DNA of 64,000 nucleotides from Neurospora tetraspora. Lineage: Eukaryota > Ascomycota > Sordariomycetes > Sordariales > Sordariaceae. The stretch's first letter is position 1; each line of letters opens with the position of its first letter. The notes below the pieces were generated by a model. It made no database searches and was not told the origin of the DNA. It saw only the letters and a program-made list of their open reading frames with translations. The DNA lies in contig NW_026944386.1 in assembly GCF_033439725.1 (NCBI RefSeq), positions 4,030,001 to 4,094,000 on the forward strand, in the 5' to 3' direction. This document shows, piece by piece, positions 33,049 through 44,870 of this stretch. Made by a program: the position numbers and the translations under genes.

Positions 33049-36000
33049 TCACTCAACAACCTTCTTCCCACTCCCACTCCCACTCCCCTTCCCAAAATCA
33101 TACCTCCCAACCCCATCAACAACACACCTCCTCCCAACCCTCCCAAACTCCTCCCTCGGCCACCCCTGCACCGTCGCCCCCTCCTTAACCGTCTCCCCGC
33201 CCATAACCAACGTATGCTCCAACAGACACGCATCCCTCTGCATCTCCGCCCCGCTCAACAACCTGCTCCCCGTCCTCAACACCGCCCCATCACCCACCTT
33301 TAACCAATTCAGATCAAACTTGCCCCTGGTATTGATATGCGCCACCAAGCTGGCATCGTCCACCGTCACTCGATCTCCCAAAACCAACAGCTCGGGCTCG
33401 GTGAAGATGAGAGACGGTCGGCCGTTGGCAAACAAAGCGCAGTCTTTCCCGATCTTGGCGCCCAGACAGCGGAAGTAAGACACTGTGAAGCACGTGCCGG
33501 TAATCATGCCCAGCACGCCCTGGCCCGCGAAGCAGGAGGTGCGGATCTTTTCGATGGACAGCAGGAGTTGCCAGCGCTGGCAGTAGGGGGAGAGATCCCA
33601 GGAGTGGGTGCCCGGTTGACGACGGCCGAGGAGGATCCATTTGGCGACGATGGTGATGAGCAAGGAAAGGAAAGCGAGGAAGGTATTGAAGACGGCGAAG
33701 ATGGCAGAAAATAAACCGAAGAGGGCCATGGGTTGGGTGAGGCTGGCGTGCGTGACGGGGTGGAGCGGATGGCTGGCTATGAAGAGGTTGATGATTTGAA
33801 TGGTGGAGATGGAGGGGGCACTCCAGTAGACGACCGTGAAAAGGCGGTTGAAGATGGAGTACGCGGTGATGGTCAAGGGCGAGTAGACGTGGTAAGGAGC
33901 GAGACCGAGGTAGAAGGCGCGACCGAAGGGAGTGCTCATGACAACCGCGGGGTCGCTGGCAGGGTCTTCGGCTTCGGTGTCGGAACCGGAGTGGTTGAAA
34001 TCAGGAGGGACGTCCGAGACGGGGCGGGTGATGGTGATGCTCGGGGTGCTCCGGCCCTTTTCGGGGTCATTGGTGCCTTGGAGGTAGCGGACGCTGTCGA
34101 TGGAAGACTTCTTTTCCTGCGTCTGGGCGGGATGCTGCGCTGCACGGGCGTTGCGCCGGGAGACTCTGCTCTTGTCGCCACCCTTGGGGGCCGCTCCGGT
34201 GGAGAGGCAAAGAGAGTCACCGCCCTTGGAACCGACATACACTCCGTTCGCAACGTACTCCTTGTTTCGGCGGGTGAGTGCACCCGATCCAAGTACCGTG
34301 TCTTCGCCGACAGTCACACCGGGGAGACAAACCACACGATCAGCAATCATAGCGCGATCTCCGATCTTGATCGGTTCAGAACCAAGACCATCGGAAGTGA
34401 CGAGATAGGAGCGAGATCCAAAGACGACATCATTGCCAACGTCGAGCAAATGGTAGTCCGTCATTTCCGGTCCAGTACCCGGCCAGTACACACGTTTACC
34501 AACCTTGGCTCCAAGCAGACGAAGGACAACAGAAGTCATCTCATAATGCTGACCAAACAAGCCCGTCAACTTCTGCAGCGACTTATTGGGATAAATCGTC
34601 CTCATCAGATCCAGTCTCCAGCGCTCGATCTGTCCACGACCCTCAGCACTGCTCGGCTTCAGCTTGCCAAAGATCAAATCCAACAGCGTCTTAATGATCA
34701 TCACAGCGGCAAACTCGAAAAACGGACCGAAAATCACACCCAGGCCCTTAGCCAGGTAGTGATAAGCGATTCGGTTGTCGCCGGCCCACCACATGATGAT
34801 GCTCGGCAGCGGAGCAACGGGAGGGGCATTGGGGTCCTTCGCGGGTCTGCTCTCAACCAACCCAACCATACCAAGCAGCCACGGGCCACCGGCAACCAAG
34901 CTGACAAGACCGTACAGCGGCATGGTCAGGAACAGAGTCAAGGCCCAGTGCGGCTGCGGAGCGCGGTGGACGGATAGATCGCGGTTGGCCTCCGTGGCAT
35001 CGTTCAACTCCCAGCTGCACGAGTTGGGACCGATGCAAGCACCGTCAGGGACCTGGGTGCCGGGAGCAACGTTGGCGGCAAGACCGACCGAGGCGTTAGC
35101 GCCGATGGTGATCTTGCCTAGGTACATGGACGTGTTGGCTTCAGCGCCGAACGGGCAGACGATGCACTTGTCGAGAAAGGCGTTGGGGCCGATGGTCAAG
35201 AGATCGTATTCACCCAGTTGGCATTCGTGCAGTTCGACGCCGCTACCGATTTTGGCACCAAGGAGACGGTAGTACCAAACAATGGTGTAGTTGTGGTGCC
35301 TGTGAAACGAATCATGTTAGAGGTTATTCGGGAATAGCGGAGATAAGGCTAAGTCTTTGTTTACATCGGGAAAAGGGGGGGGATCTTGGCAAAACTTACT
35401 TGAAAATGCCCTGTCCAGTCAAAGCAATCACCTTCTGCGTCAACCACCACCTAGTATGATACCATCCCCACATCGGATACACTCCTTCCTTGTACCGGCC
35501 CATGATCAACCACTTGGCCAGAATGCCAAAGATGGGCAGCGCAACCGACATGACCACCCGCGCAAACATCAGTGTTGTCACAATGTTGACCAACCGGCCA
35601 AAAGGCCATCCGCTCGTCGGCCACCGCTCCATGTATGCCAATGTCAGCAAGAAGACAGTCCAGTGCGCCCCGCGCCTAACGGGGTACAGGATCGCCATGG
35701 GCACCAGTTGCAGCATCATCAGAAATGGGTTCGTGGAGCTGTGTGTCTTGATCGGCTTCGGCGGTCCTTCGCATCTGGTCTGCTGCTCCGAGTCAGAGTC
35801 AAACAGGGTGTCGCTATCGGAGGCATTGGCCGAGCTGGGCTGGGAAGCGAGCTTCTCATCGATGAACGCCGACAAGGCGTCGACGGAGCCGCCGCGGAAG
35901 ACAAGGTCGATGGGCAGTGAAAGGCCAAACTCGGAACGGAGAGCAGACAAAAGCTTGCCGGCCCGGAGGGAGTCACCTCCTAGGTCAAAGAAGTCGGCGT

Positions 36001-38230
36001 CGGCAGTGATTTCGTGGGCAGAGAGGCCGAGAATGGAGGCCATGATGCGGGTTACCCGTGAAGCAGTGTTGCTTGAGGCAGAGGAGTCACCAGTCCCCGG
36101 GCGGTTGTTTTGCTCGTAAAGAAGGGACTCGAGAGCTTCACGGGTGGGCGTAATGCCGAGTTCTGCCGGCAGAGGGGAGTGTAGGATGTGGAAACGGTGT
36201 GGGACAAGGTAGCCGGGTACCAGAGAGGGCAGCTTGGACTTGAGCGAGTCAATGACCTTGTTCAGCTCGCTGACATCGGACTTCTCCTCCTTAGGGGCGA
36301 GGTAGACTTCAAAGCCGCCGGATTGAGGGTTCTGATGGACGCGGTGGACAATTCCCAGGGGCAAGAGAGCGGCTATGCTGCGATAAATGGTCGTTTCGTC
36401 GATGCTACAAAGGGTCGAGGAGATGCTAACCGACAGGGGAGTGTTGAGAGGTGGACAGGTAGCTTCGTAGTGGACGTCGCAGTAGCGAGAACAGTCCGTC
36501 AGCTCGGGAATGTCCAAGCGGTCCGCCAACTTAATGCGCAGTACCTTGTTGTTACTCTTGGGCACGTCCTCCATGTAGACAATCAGGCTAGGCCACTTTG
36601 CCTGCTGCAGCGACTTCTTCAGGGCTTGATGGAGTTGCCTGGTATCAACACGCTGAGCGCCAGGAGGCGTGACGAGCACAGCACCAACAACTTCTTGGAG
36701 GACATCGTGACGGACAGAGAAAGAAAGGGCTTGCGAAACCCGGTTGAAGATGGGCGACTCGGGGTCCTGTGCGGCAGCAATGATGGCGTTTTCAACCTCG
36801 AAGGGTGAGATAATTTCGCCACCGCGGTTGATGACTTCCTTGCTGCGACCAGTGATGAAGAGGTAGCCGTCCGAGGAGAGGCGGCCAAGGTCACCGGTAT
36901 CGAACCACCCATCCGGGGTGAAGGTGCTGCTGTCGTACTGACCCTCTGCAGTGAGGTAGCCGGGGAAGACGGGCTCGCCGCGGACACAGATACGACCAAC
37001 GGTTTCGGAGGGTTGCTGGATGTTGTTCCAGTCGAGAATGGCAAGTTCAGGGCCGACGGCGATACCTGAAGTGCCGGGTTTGTCAAGTTTGTAGTTTGTT
37101 GGCGGGGTTGAGATGGGCATGCATTCAGTCATTCCATAACTCGGCAGCACGATCGCCCCATTAAAGGTCTCTTTTAGCTTAACAGCCAAGGCAGGTAGCA
37201 ATCCACCAGCGGCATTACACACCAGTCGGACTCTGCTCTTAGCAAGCGCTTCGGGGCGGTCCTCCGCTTGATCCAGAATCATCTGATGCATCGACGGCGA
37301 AGCATAGTACCATGTTGCCCCATGGTCCTGCACAACATCCCAGAAGAGGGTCGGATCAAAGGCCGAACAGCAGATAACGGACCCACCCGAGAAGATGGGC
37401 GAGAAGATGTTTCTAACCAAGCCACCAATGTGGAACAAGGGCATCATGTTGAGGCAGACATCATCCGGTGTCAACTCCCATGAGTCGATGACAAAGGCTA
37501 CACCAGCAACAATGTTCTGGATTGTAATGGGAACAAGCTTCTTGGTACCTGAAGTACCGCTCGTGAACAAGATGATAGCTACATCATCCGTCCCGTTTGG
37601 CGCTGGCTGGGAGCAGCCTGCTGCTTGGGGCGTGACTAGCTGTCCGGTCAAGTCTCTGATGGAAATTTGCGTAGACTGGCCACGCTGGGCGAGGTCACTC
37701 TCAACCAGCAACACCGTCAGTCCTTCTAGGGCTGTCCATGATGAAGGACCTGTAAGTCCCAACCGCTCGGCATCCTTCGCGGTGGTCAAGATGACTGAAG
37801 CACCCGCCTGCCGTACATCAGCGCGGAACTGTTCAGCCCCAACGGCTTTATCGCAGTTGACTGGTGAGGCAATGCATGTGTTTGCTACTGCCAGACAGAC
37901 TGCAGCGAGGACAGGGCCGTTGGGCAGAGCGATACAAACAATGGGCTTGGCAAGCCTGCCCCTTTGTTGCACGTCAAGAGCCTTGGTCGGGAGAGAGAAT
38001 TTGCTGACAAAATCCCGGAGGGAGCCATGGGTGAGGACTGTGCTTAGGTCCGGCGTACTGAGAGCCGGCTTGGAGGTGGGCTGAATAAAGGCTGATAGGC
38101 TGGTGTAGGAAGCTTTGAAAGAGTCGAGAACCTGTTGTTGCTGGGAGCAGTCAAGCCCGGATGCCGTCTTTGACCGAAGCTGGCTCGTGGCTTGTGCGTA
38201 AGAGAGGAGGGTGTCGTATGGAGACGCCAT
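33049..38230 (-). CDS. NRPS-like enzyme: adenylation, carrier, Pls/PosA-type membrane and hexapeptide domains
   Basis: Two exons (35400-38230, 33049-35299) with a 100-nt intron give 1693 residues. The adenylation domain spans about residues 20-600: FTSGTSGTKK (A3), YGMTE (A5), GWFDTGDLGRL (A7), GRSKEVINRGGE (A8) and KVLRIKL (A10 lysine). A carrier domain follows with FFDLGGDSL (phosphopantetheine Ser about 754). The remaining 900 residues alternate membrane segments with left-handed beta-helix blocks rich in GAKIG and IGDRAMI repeats, as in the C-terminal domain of Pls/PosA proteins. There is no condensation or thioesterase domain. In Streptomyces Pls and in a reported fungal homologue this layout makes epsilon-poly-L-lysine; other members have unknown products. 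Substrate and product are inferred only as an amino or organic acid. The start at MASPYDTLL is preferred over an ATG 33 nt upstream. No tailoring genes are adjacent. Confidence 0.9.
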
Positions 38231-40804
38231 GATGATGTGTAGTGATTGGTGACTGATAATCACCCAGGTAGTCGTTATCTCGTCTGATAAGATCTATAAT
38301 GAGCAGCACGTCTGACCTGCGGATGCTGTTGATGGCTCGTCGACCAGAGATAGGATGTTCACGGTGAGTTCCTGATGGACGACTGTAGGGCAGCGGTGAA
38401 GAGAATATCACCAGGTGGATAGGTGATCAAAGAGAATGTTTGGCGAAAGGAGTGGAGTGTTAGACAACTCTAACAAGTCGTGGAGTGATCTGGACTCTGA
38501 ACACGAGATATCGAGACCGAAATTGCCAACGAAGAAGCGGTGATGGAGTAGATATACCCAAGTTTACGCGAGAGAACATTGTCTTTCGCGCCTTCTTCTT
38601 TTCCATATTCCACCGTCAAACTGTGACTGTACTCCATGGCCTGGGGGAGATTGTCCAATCTTGGCGAGTAAGCATCATGTCTTCATCCCAAGACCGCTGG
38701 CGAGCCCGAGTAGAGTGGAACCAACAACCGCTCATCACCATTATATCACCATCTTGGCTTTGGCTCTTGGCTGGCGTTTTGCCCAGTTGCTGGGGTTTGG
38801 CAAAGGGGATCTAGTTACAGCTTGTGGGGAAACTGCGCATGTTTGCCATCATTGACTCGGGACTGGGCCATCAAGGTACGGCCTCAGGAGAACTCATGAG
38901 GTAATAGATACGATGATGAAGTCTTGGTGTTCTCCCTCAGCTGGAAACCGCTCTTGGCATTGTTGATCCTCTTCGGTTGTGCGTTTCAAGCCTTGTTGAA
39001 GTGGTGTGACTGGCAAAGGGAAGAGTACCCAGACCCATTCGAAATCGGCGATGGCAGCAGCGTTGGTCCATAAGAGCCGACATCAAACACAGTAGGAAAC
39101 CCGAAGAAGGACCATGTGAGCTTTGAGTGTTTTGCGTTTGTGGAGTTATCGTGAACAAGCCACTTGAGGCAAAGCTCTCTCTCTCATTGTTCGTTTTCCA
39201 ACCCATCAGCTCGCAATTCTGCTCAGTGCACGAGTTGCCTCATTTCCAGCGAACATCCAGTCAGAAAAGGAAAAGGGGTTGTTTTTGACCCTTCCCAGAA
39301 TAGGTTATAAAGAGCAGCCCCCCTTAGTCGTCAGGGATTCAAAATCTCCCGTGACTAGTGGTGGTCCCTGAATGAGAAGATCCAAGAAGATCTTGAGCAT
39401 ACGTGGATGCTCAAAAAGAGCATTCAAAAGAAGATCTCACCGGTCTGGGGCAGATCCCTGTCGATCATTGACGGGTTCGTGCATAGAGTTGCACCTGTCA
39501 GCGGGTAGTTCGCCGGTGTCAAAACTGTTGATCTGCAAAACGGGCTTGGCCGATGATCGTCAAATCGTTCCTGCATGTGGAGGAGCCCGACTCCAAAGGG
39601 TTGTGGGAGGACCCCAAAGTTCTCAAATTGGGAGTAGAGGTTCCAATTTGGGAGCCTGAGAATAAGGGACTCGCTTATTTAGGCGACGCCATTACAAGGC
39701 TGGCGGGATTGGCCTTTTAAGCATAAGCCATTTAAGCTTATCAGCCTTCCCCATTCCCCAGCTTTTGCTCATTTGGGCCGAGTGGGCGGTTTCGGACGGA
39801 TTGTGGGCTGCGAAATGCCTTTCCCAGTTACTGGAAGTCGTGATCATGAGGACGAAGGACTCGGAAAAGTTATCACCAAGAAAACACCGCGCTCTTGTGA
39901 TAGTCAATCTTTAAAGACGCGCATCAGCCATAGAGGTCCTCGAGGAGAGATAGTTCAATCACATACCAGCGTTGTAATGACAGCCAACGATAGCGATTGC
40001 GTACCTGAGTGGCAAGCTCGGGATTATGCCCGCTCTCCGAAGGATCTCAGATAAGATGACGATCCTCCAACCCCTTATCACGTCTTTATCCCGTGTGGCG
40101 GCCGTACCGTGATGTTCGCTCCCGCGTTCCAGTTTGAAGCTGCCATCCCCACAGCAGTCCGCAATCATATGCTCAAACACTGCTGCCAGTGAGCATTGAC
40201 ATTGCTCTTCTTTGCTCCACGGGGGCTGTCAAATAAGTACCTGTCGATTCCTCCCCTTTGTTTCTTCCTCACCACTCCTGAATCCTAATCACTTTCAAAC
40301 CCCACATCCAGTCACTCCGGTGGCACCCGGATGAGCTCGCCTTGTCAACTCGGCGGTTGATTCGCCGTCCCGGCCGCAGAGCCATAACCATTGACCGGGC
40401 ACCATGACGAATCGTTGAAGGGGAAAGGTGGATAGAACTGCGGACTGCCCGCAAAAAAATAAGTTGAAGCCCAGATTTGACAGGGGAGACTCAACGAGCG
40501 TGCTGAGGGTTGTTGGCTGGGAGATGGCCGAGCTGATGTTGATTACTGAGATCTTCCCGCTCAGACTTTGACCTGCTCTCTCTCTCTCGATGTGTTTAAG
40601 AGGACCCCCGCTTTTACCCGTGCCGTGTCGGGATATCCACCACGGATATGTGGACCAACCCTCCGGCTGATACCTGTGGTCACCGGAAGGCACAAAATAG
40701 CCTTGAACCCAACGCAAGGTCGGACCCCTCTCCATAGTCGAAACGGTACTCACAATGATACAGTTGCCAAGGGAGTGGCTGTTGCTCTCCGGATTCTGTG
40801 GGGG
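38231..40804. other. 2.6-kb gene-free stretch
   Basis: No supportable gene. The left end is the NRPS-like promoter. Around 39350-39720 two short plus-strand frames have protein-like composition (for example an ATG frame 39553-39720 of 55 codons) but no domain or splice model that I trust. Confidence 0.35.
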
Positions 40805-41887
40805 TCAGAGTGCATTCTGTATCTGAAGCCCACGTAACCTGTAGGTGTCACCGGATCCAGAGTTGTACAAGTCAAAGGTTCCATATACGCTCTTGGACCT
40901 GCTGGGTTTCAGAATCGTTATAGTTCTGATCTCGTATCCACGAACGATAAGGGACGAAGTATTGGTGATGGAGCCGACGGTGCAGCTTCTCGTGTAGGGT
41001 GTGTGAGGCATGATGGGCAACTGGCCGGCCTCGTAGCCTGTAAAGTGGATTGCGGGCATGATGCATCGGAATGTGTTGGAGGTTTTCGGTCTATCCGTTA
41101 GCAGTTGACATGGCGGTTAGCCTACGGGCCTCCCATACGGCTCGATACCTTTTATGCCGTCCAAACAGTTCCATTCCTGTCCGACACCCATGATGCCGCT
41201 TTGTACTGCAAGCATAACGCTGAGCTTTTCGTTCGGGTCGCTTGTCTGACAAGGAACCCATGGTGTAGAACCATCTGCGCTAGTGAACTTCCCAGGACTG
41301 GTGATGCGACACTGTGACTTTTTCTCATTCGAGATGTTAGTCATCTCAAATGTTAGTTCCTGAGTTTCCTTTGTGCTGTTCCCGCTGGTGGTGGATGAAT
41401 AGTTCTGGTAGACGAGCTTCTCAACGAGCCACTGAGGATCCCAGGATCTGTCAACACAGCGTTCAGGCAGCTCAGATGGAGTATAAAGGCGTATGGGAAG
41501 CTGAGGTTGGATCTGGACTGGTGTCGTCAGGGTCCCCCAGACTTGTGAGTTTCCCATGATGCACAGGGTCTCCTGTCCTCTTGGGGCTTGCCAGTCGTCA
41601 AGACATCCTTGGATCAGTGGCTGTTCCCAGGTTCCGTGTGCAGTGAAGGTGAAGCCAGTCGTGTTGTCACAAAGCCAGGACCCTCGTAACCGCATATAAA
41701 AGCTGGTGAGATTGAACTGGAACTTGAGATTGGGGATGTCGCAGTCATGCCAGATATCGAGGGCGTCTGGTCCTTTTGGGTCCAGATCGATGTTTCGTGC
41801 AATGCAGGCGGCAGAGACGTTGGTTGCAAAGTTGACGGTCAAGAAGCGAATGTCGCCTTGTGAGCCACCGCTGGAACCAATGACCAT
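40805..41887 (-). CDS. Uncharacterised, possibly secreted protein; leader out of frame
   Basis: Two exons (41139-41887, 40805-41090) join across a 48-nt intron with a GTATGG donor, a TGCTAAC branch site and a TAG acceptor, giving 344 residues from the first in-frame ATG. The body has many Asn-x-Ser/Thr sites and about nine cysteines (for example WHDCDIP, RGSWLCDNTTG, EWNCLDG), typical of a secreted glycoprotein. A perfect signal-peptide-like frame (MASLSLLLLGLGVFLPRV) starts at 41940 but is in another frame and runs into a stop about 33 codons on. So either a frameshift near 41860-41900 has cut the leader from the body, or the gene starts at 41887 without one. I do not recognise the family and give no function. 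Confidence 0.5.
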
Positions 41888-42513
41888 ACCCTCGGAAGAA
41901 AGACACCAAGACCAAGGAGAAGCAAGCTGAGGGATGCCATTGCAGCGGATGTGATGAAAATGAGGCAAGATTATGAGTGATCATGGTATTCTGTAACCCT
42001 AACCCTTATAAGAAGGGACATAAGGACATGACTTGATGTTATGATGAGTCGGTGAGGGTGTGGGTGACGATACAGGTTAATGTAGCCATTGATTCCATAT
42101 TGGACGAGCGCTGATTGCTGACTGGGTTCGGGCATTGATTGAGAACCGAACCAGAAGCCGGGCCGCCAGGATGCTCTGGCAGTTGGCGCTATGACTGTGA
42201 TCTTCCGTTGCCGGCCCGCCAGTGCTGCTATCCGCAGATTATCGCGTTATCGATAAGGCCCGGTAATCGGGCCGGTGGCCGGTTGCATCGAGCGGCTCTG
42301 CGGGAGCTCTGTTCCTTCCCGCCTCGGCGCCCGGCATCACTGGAAACCTGGAAGCTGTCCAGCCGAGGTCGTTCCTCCCCGCGCGCCATCTTTCCCCAGC
42401 TTTTTGCACCTGCCTTCTATTTTGATGATTTCTCTCTTTAGCCTTGCGGGCTCTCGTAACGAGCATTTGTAGTTTCATTTCTTTCTTTAGCTTCTCGGGC
42501 TCTGCAACTCAAA
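41888..42513. other. Divergent promoter region
   Basis: Lies between the leftward glycoprotein-like gene and the rightward F-box gene. It includes the out-of-frame leader (41940) noted with the former. No other supportable feature. Confidence 0.3.
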
Positions 42514-43662
42514 ATGCCCACCACGTCATCAACATCGCGATCGAGTCGCACCGCGCCGAGTTCATTCAGCGATGCCGGCTCTGTAAATGCTGATGCCGGC
42601 TCTACCACCAACACCAAAACAAAAGTCAAGGCTACCGTTCTCTACGATGACGCCGACGCCGACGAACTCGAGCCACTTGTCGACCTCACACAAACCATTC
42701 CACTGCACTCGAAAAAGACGGACCGAAAGCAAAAGAGACGCGAAAAGAAAGAAGCGAAACGGGCGTCGACGGTGCCGCCCAGAGGCATGCTCGACCTCCC
42801 CTACGAGCTCCTCTACGATATTATAACCCTCCTCGAACCCAGAGAACTCTTTGTCCTCTGCCGCGTGAACAAGTCGCTTCGAAACTTCATCCTGTCCCAA
42901 GAACACCTCATCACCCGCGATATCATAGCATGGCGCTACCCCTCCCTCTCCAAATGCTTCCGCCTTCCTGTCTTGGCCACGGATCTCGACGAAAACGCCC
43001 ACCGCGCACTCAACGAAGCCTATGGCGATGCGCTCAGCCCTAGACGAGTCAATGCGAACTATAAACACGTTCAATCCCCTGACCCGTCCCTCGTCTGCTT
43101 CTGCTACACCTGTCGTCTTCGCTGGATCTTTCTTTGCATTATTGTCGACTTCGCCCACTGGCAAGATGATCTGGACAATGGCGTACAAATTCCCATGATC
43201 CCTCGTGGTGCCGACCCAGATTGGAACAAGAAACTGGTCGCAGAGCACGCCCAAGTGGTTGTCAAGGCCCTTCACAGTCAGCTGTGGTATGGGAGGCTGC
43301 TGCAAGCGCATTTGACGTCCATCACCCGGTCCATTCGCCGAAACACTGCCAATCAAGGCAACAGACGATCTCGCTTCCGCATGACGCCCTCCGATGTCGC
43401 CAGCGGTACCGACGCCTTTCTCGACCGAAGCGGTCCTCCCACGGTCGACTTCCCCTACAATCGCGACAACTATGATATGCTCGAGGCATTCATGCCATCG
43501 CGAAGTTGGATCAAGGATGACCAGAAATGGGTCTATGTTCCTGCTGATCAACACGAACGAGAACTTCGCCTGCTTGAGCGTCAGAGACAAGAGGCGCCGC
43601 CACCGACTGCGGCCGTGTCCCAAACACCTGGCGCATCTGTGCCGAGGTCAATGATCTTCTAA
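42514..43662 (+). CDS. F-box protein
   Basis: A single 382-residue open frame without introns. The first 90 residues are Ser/Thr-rich and then Lys/Arg-rich (KKTDRKQKRREKKEAKR). An F-box follows at about residues 93-137, LPYELLYDIITLLEPRELF with downstream VNKSLRNFI, then a helical region with CFCYTCRLRW. F-box proteins link substrates to SCF ubiquitin ligases through Skp1; the substrate is unknown. No WD40, LRR or kelch repeats are visible after the F-box, so it belongs to the fungal F-box-only group. The ATG at 42514 follows a short leader, AACTCAAA. The long minus-strand frame over the same bases is a shadow of this gene. Confidence 0.82.
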   Translation: MPTTSSTSRSSRTAPSSFSDAGSVNADAGSTTNTKTKVKATVLYDDADADELEPLVDLTQTIPLHSKKTDRKQKRREKKEAKRASTVPPRGMLDLPYELLYDIITLLEPRELFVLCRVNKSLRNFILSQEHLITRDIIAWRYPSLSKCFRLPVLATDLDENAHRALNEAYGDALSPRRVNANYKHVQSPDPSLVCFCYTCRLRWIFLCIIVDFAHWQDDLDNGVQIPMIPRGADPDWNKKLVAEHAQVVVKALHSQLWYGRLLQAHLTSITRSIRRNTANQGNRRSRFRMTPSDVASGTDAFLDRSGPPTVDFPYNRDNYDMLEAFMPSRSWIKDDQKWVYVPADQHERELRLLERQRQEAPPPTAAVSQTPGASVPRSMIF

Positions 43663-44753
43663 ATAGACGTTGTTATCTTGGATCGGACATTGTCAGAGGC
43701 CAGGGGATCCACTGGGCGTGCACGTGCCCAGCTGGACTGGGATATGCGGGATTTTTACCCAGATGCCAGAACTTCAAGTCTGCAGAGCCAGTCTTACACA
43801 CATACACACAATGAAGCCACATTGAACCCCCCATCGATTATTACCCATAATATCACAGACATAGGCCGGCCAGGCCGGCCAGGGTACGTACGATGATCGT
43901 CTTCCGGACCCTCTTCAGCCGCCATTTCATTAATAATACAGTAGCAGAACCCTAGAAGAACAGACCCGCTCTGGCCGCCGTATCGCAGGCTTACCCATGC
44001 GCCGCGTGGCTCAGTGTCTCGGCAGTTTAGCCAAGTGCCGCCCCCATCCTTGCACCTTTGACGACGTCACCTCCTTACAAACAGTTCGAGTATCAACGAC
44101 ACCAACAACAACAATGTTCCGTGCCTCTCAGCGCCACGTGCTGTGATCATGATGTTCAAAGTTGCATATGAAACAACCCATCTCACCAGATGTGACTCGA
44201 ACACTGATACGTTATCATCCGCGCTGTTCCGGTGCAGAATGGCAGATTCGTTATCAGCAGATTTTGCGATTCAGAGATCCGAGTTTCCGAAGACGAGATT
44301 CAATGTCAAATGTCCCCACAAAGGCGAGGCGTTATCCCGTAGGGCCATTGGTCAACGGCCGCTATGATACGAAGGGTTAGACGTTGATCAGGACGAAAGT
44401 TGTGCCTGAACACCGGAGGTTCGGGTTTCAGTCAGAGCCGCCTCTCGAAAAAAGATGCCGACCGGAATCTGCTATCAACTCTTTGAAACAAGCTTATCGC
44501 ATAACAAGGTTTCAACTCGTCAACGCAACAACCTTTTACCGCTTCTTTGCCCTAGCGTTCTGTTGCTTATCAAGCACAGCGGGTAACCACCGACACTTCA
44601 CGGGGTGGAATCGGTGGATCCCTAGGATTCCCCTGCTCTCCGAACGCTTCTCGCAGTTGTGGGCCCCATCAAAACTTCCGGCGAAACTTCCATGAGGCAA
44701 AGTCATGGATGGTCAGTGAACCGGTCCCGAGGTGGATCTAAAACAGATCAAGT
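43663..44753. other. Gene-free stretch before ADH gene
   Basis: No supportable gene. A short (GGCCGGCCAGG) duplicated motif occurs around 43864-43882. The right end carries the ADH promoter. Confidence 0.3.
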
Positions 44754-44761
44754 TATATAAA
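44754..44761 (+). promoter_or_regulatory. TATA box of the ADH gene
   Basis: TATATAAA lies about 110 nt upstream of the start codon and is followed by a CT- and CAAC-rich leader, the layout of strongly expressed fungal genes. Confidence 0.6.
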
Positions 44762-44870
44762 GATGTGACTGGGCCCTCTTGTGGACGCTTCTAAATTCCT
44801 GCAACAACCTGTCTCTCAACACCTCTCTCAACACTCTCTCTCAACCACAGATTCAGCAACACCATTCACA

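Noticed and set aside
33733-34977. 414-codon plus-strand frame antisense to the NRPS-like gene
   Set aside because: Shadow of the real gene on the other strand, which has clear adenylation, carrier and hexapeptide motifs.
42562-43623. 353-codon minus-strand frame antisense to the F-box gene
   Set aside because: Shadow; the plus strand carries the F-box motif and a proper ATG and stop.
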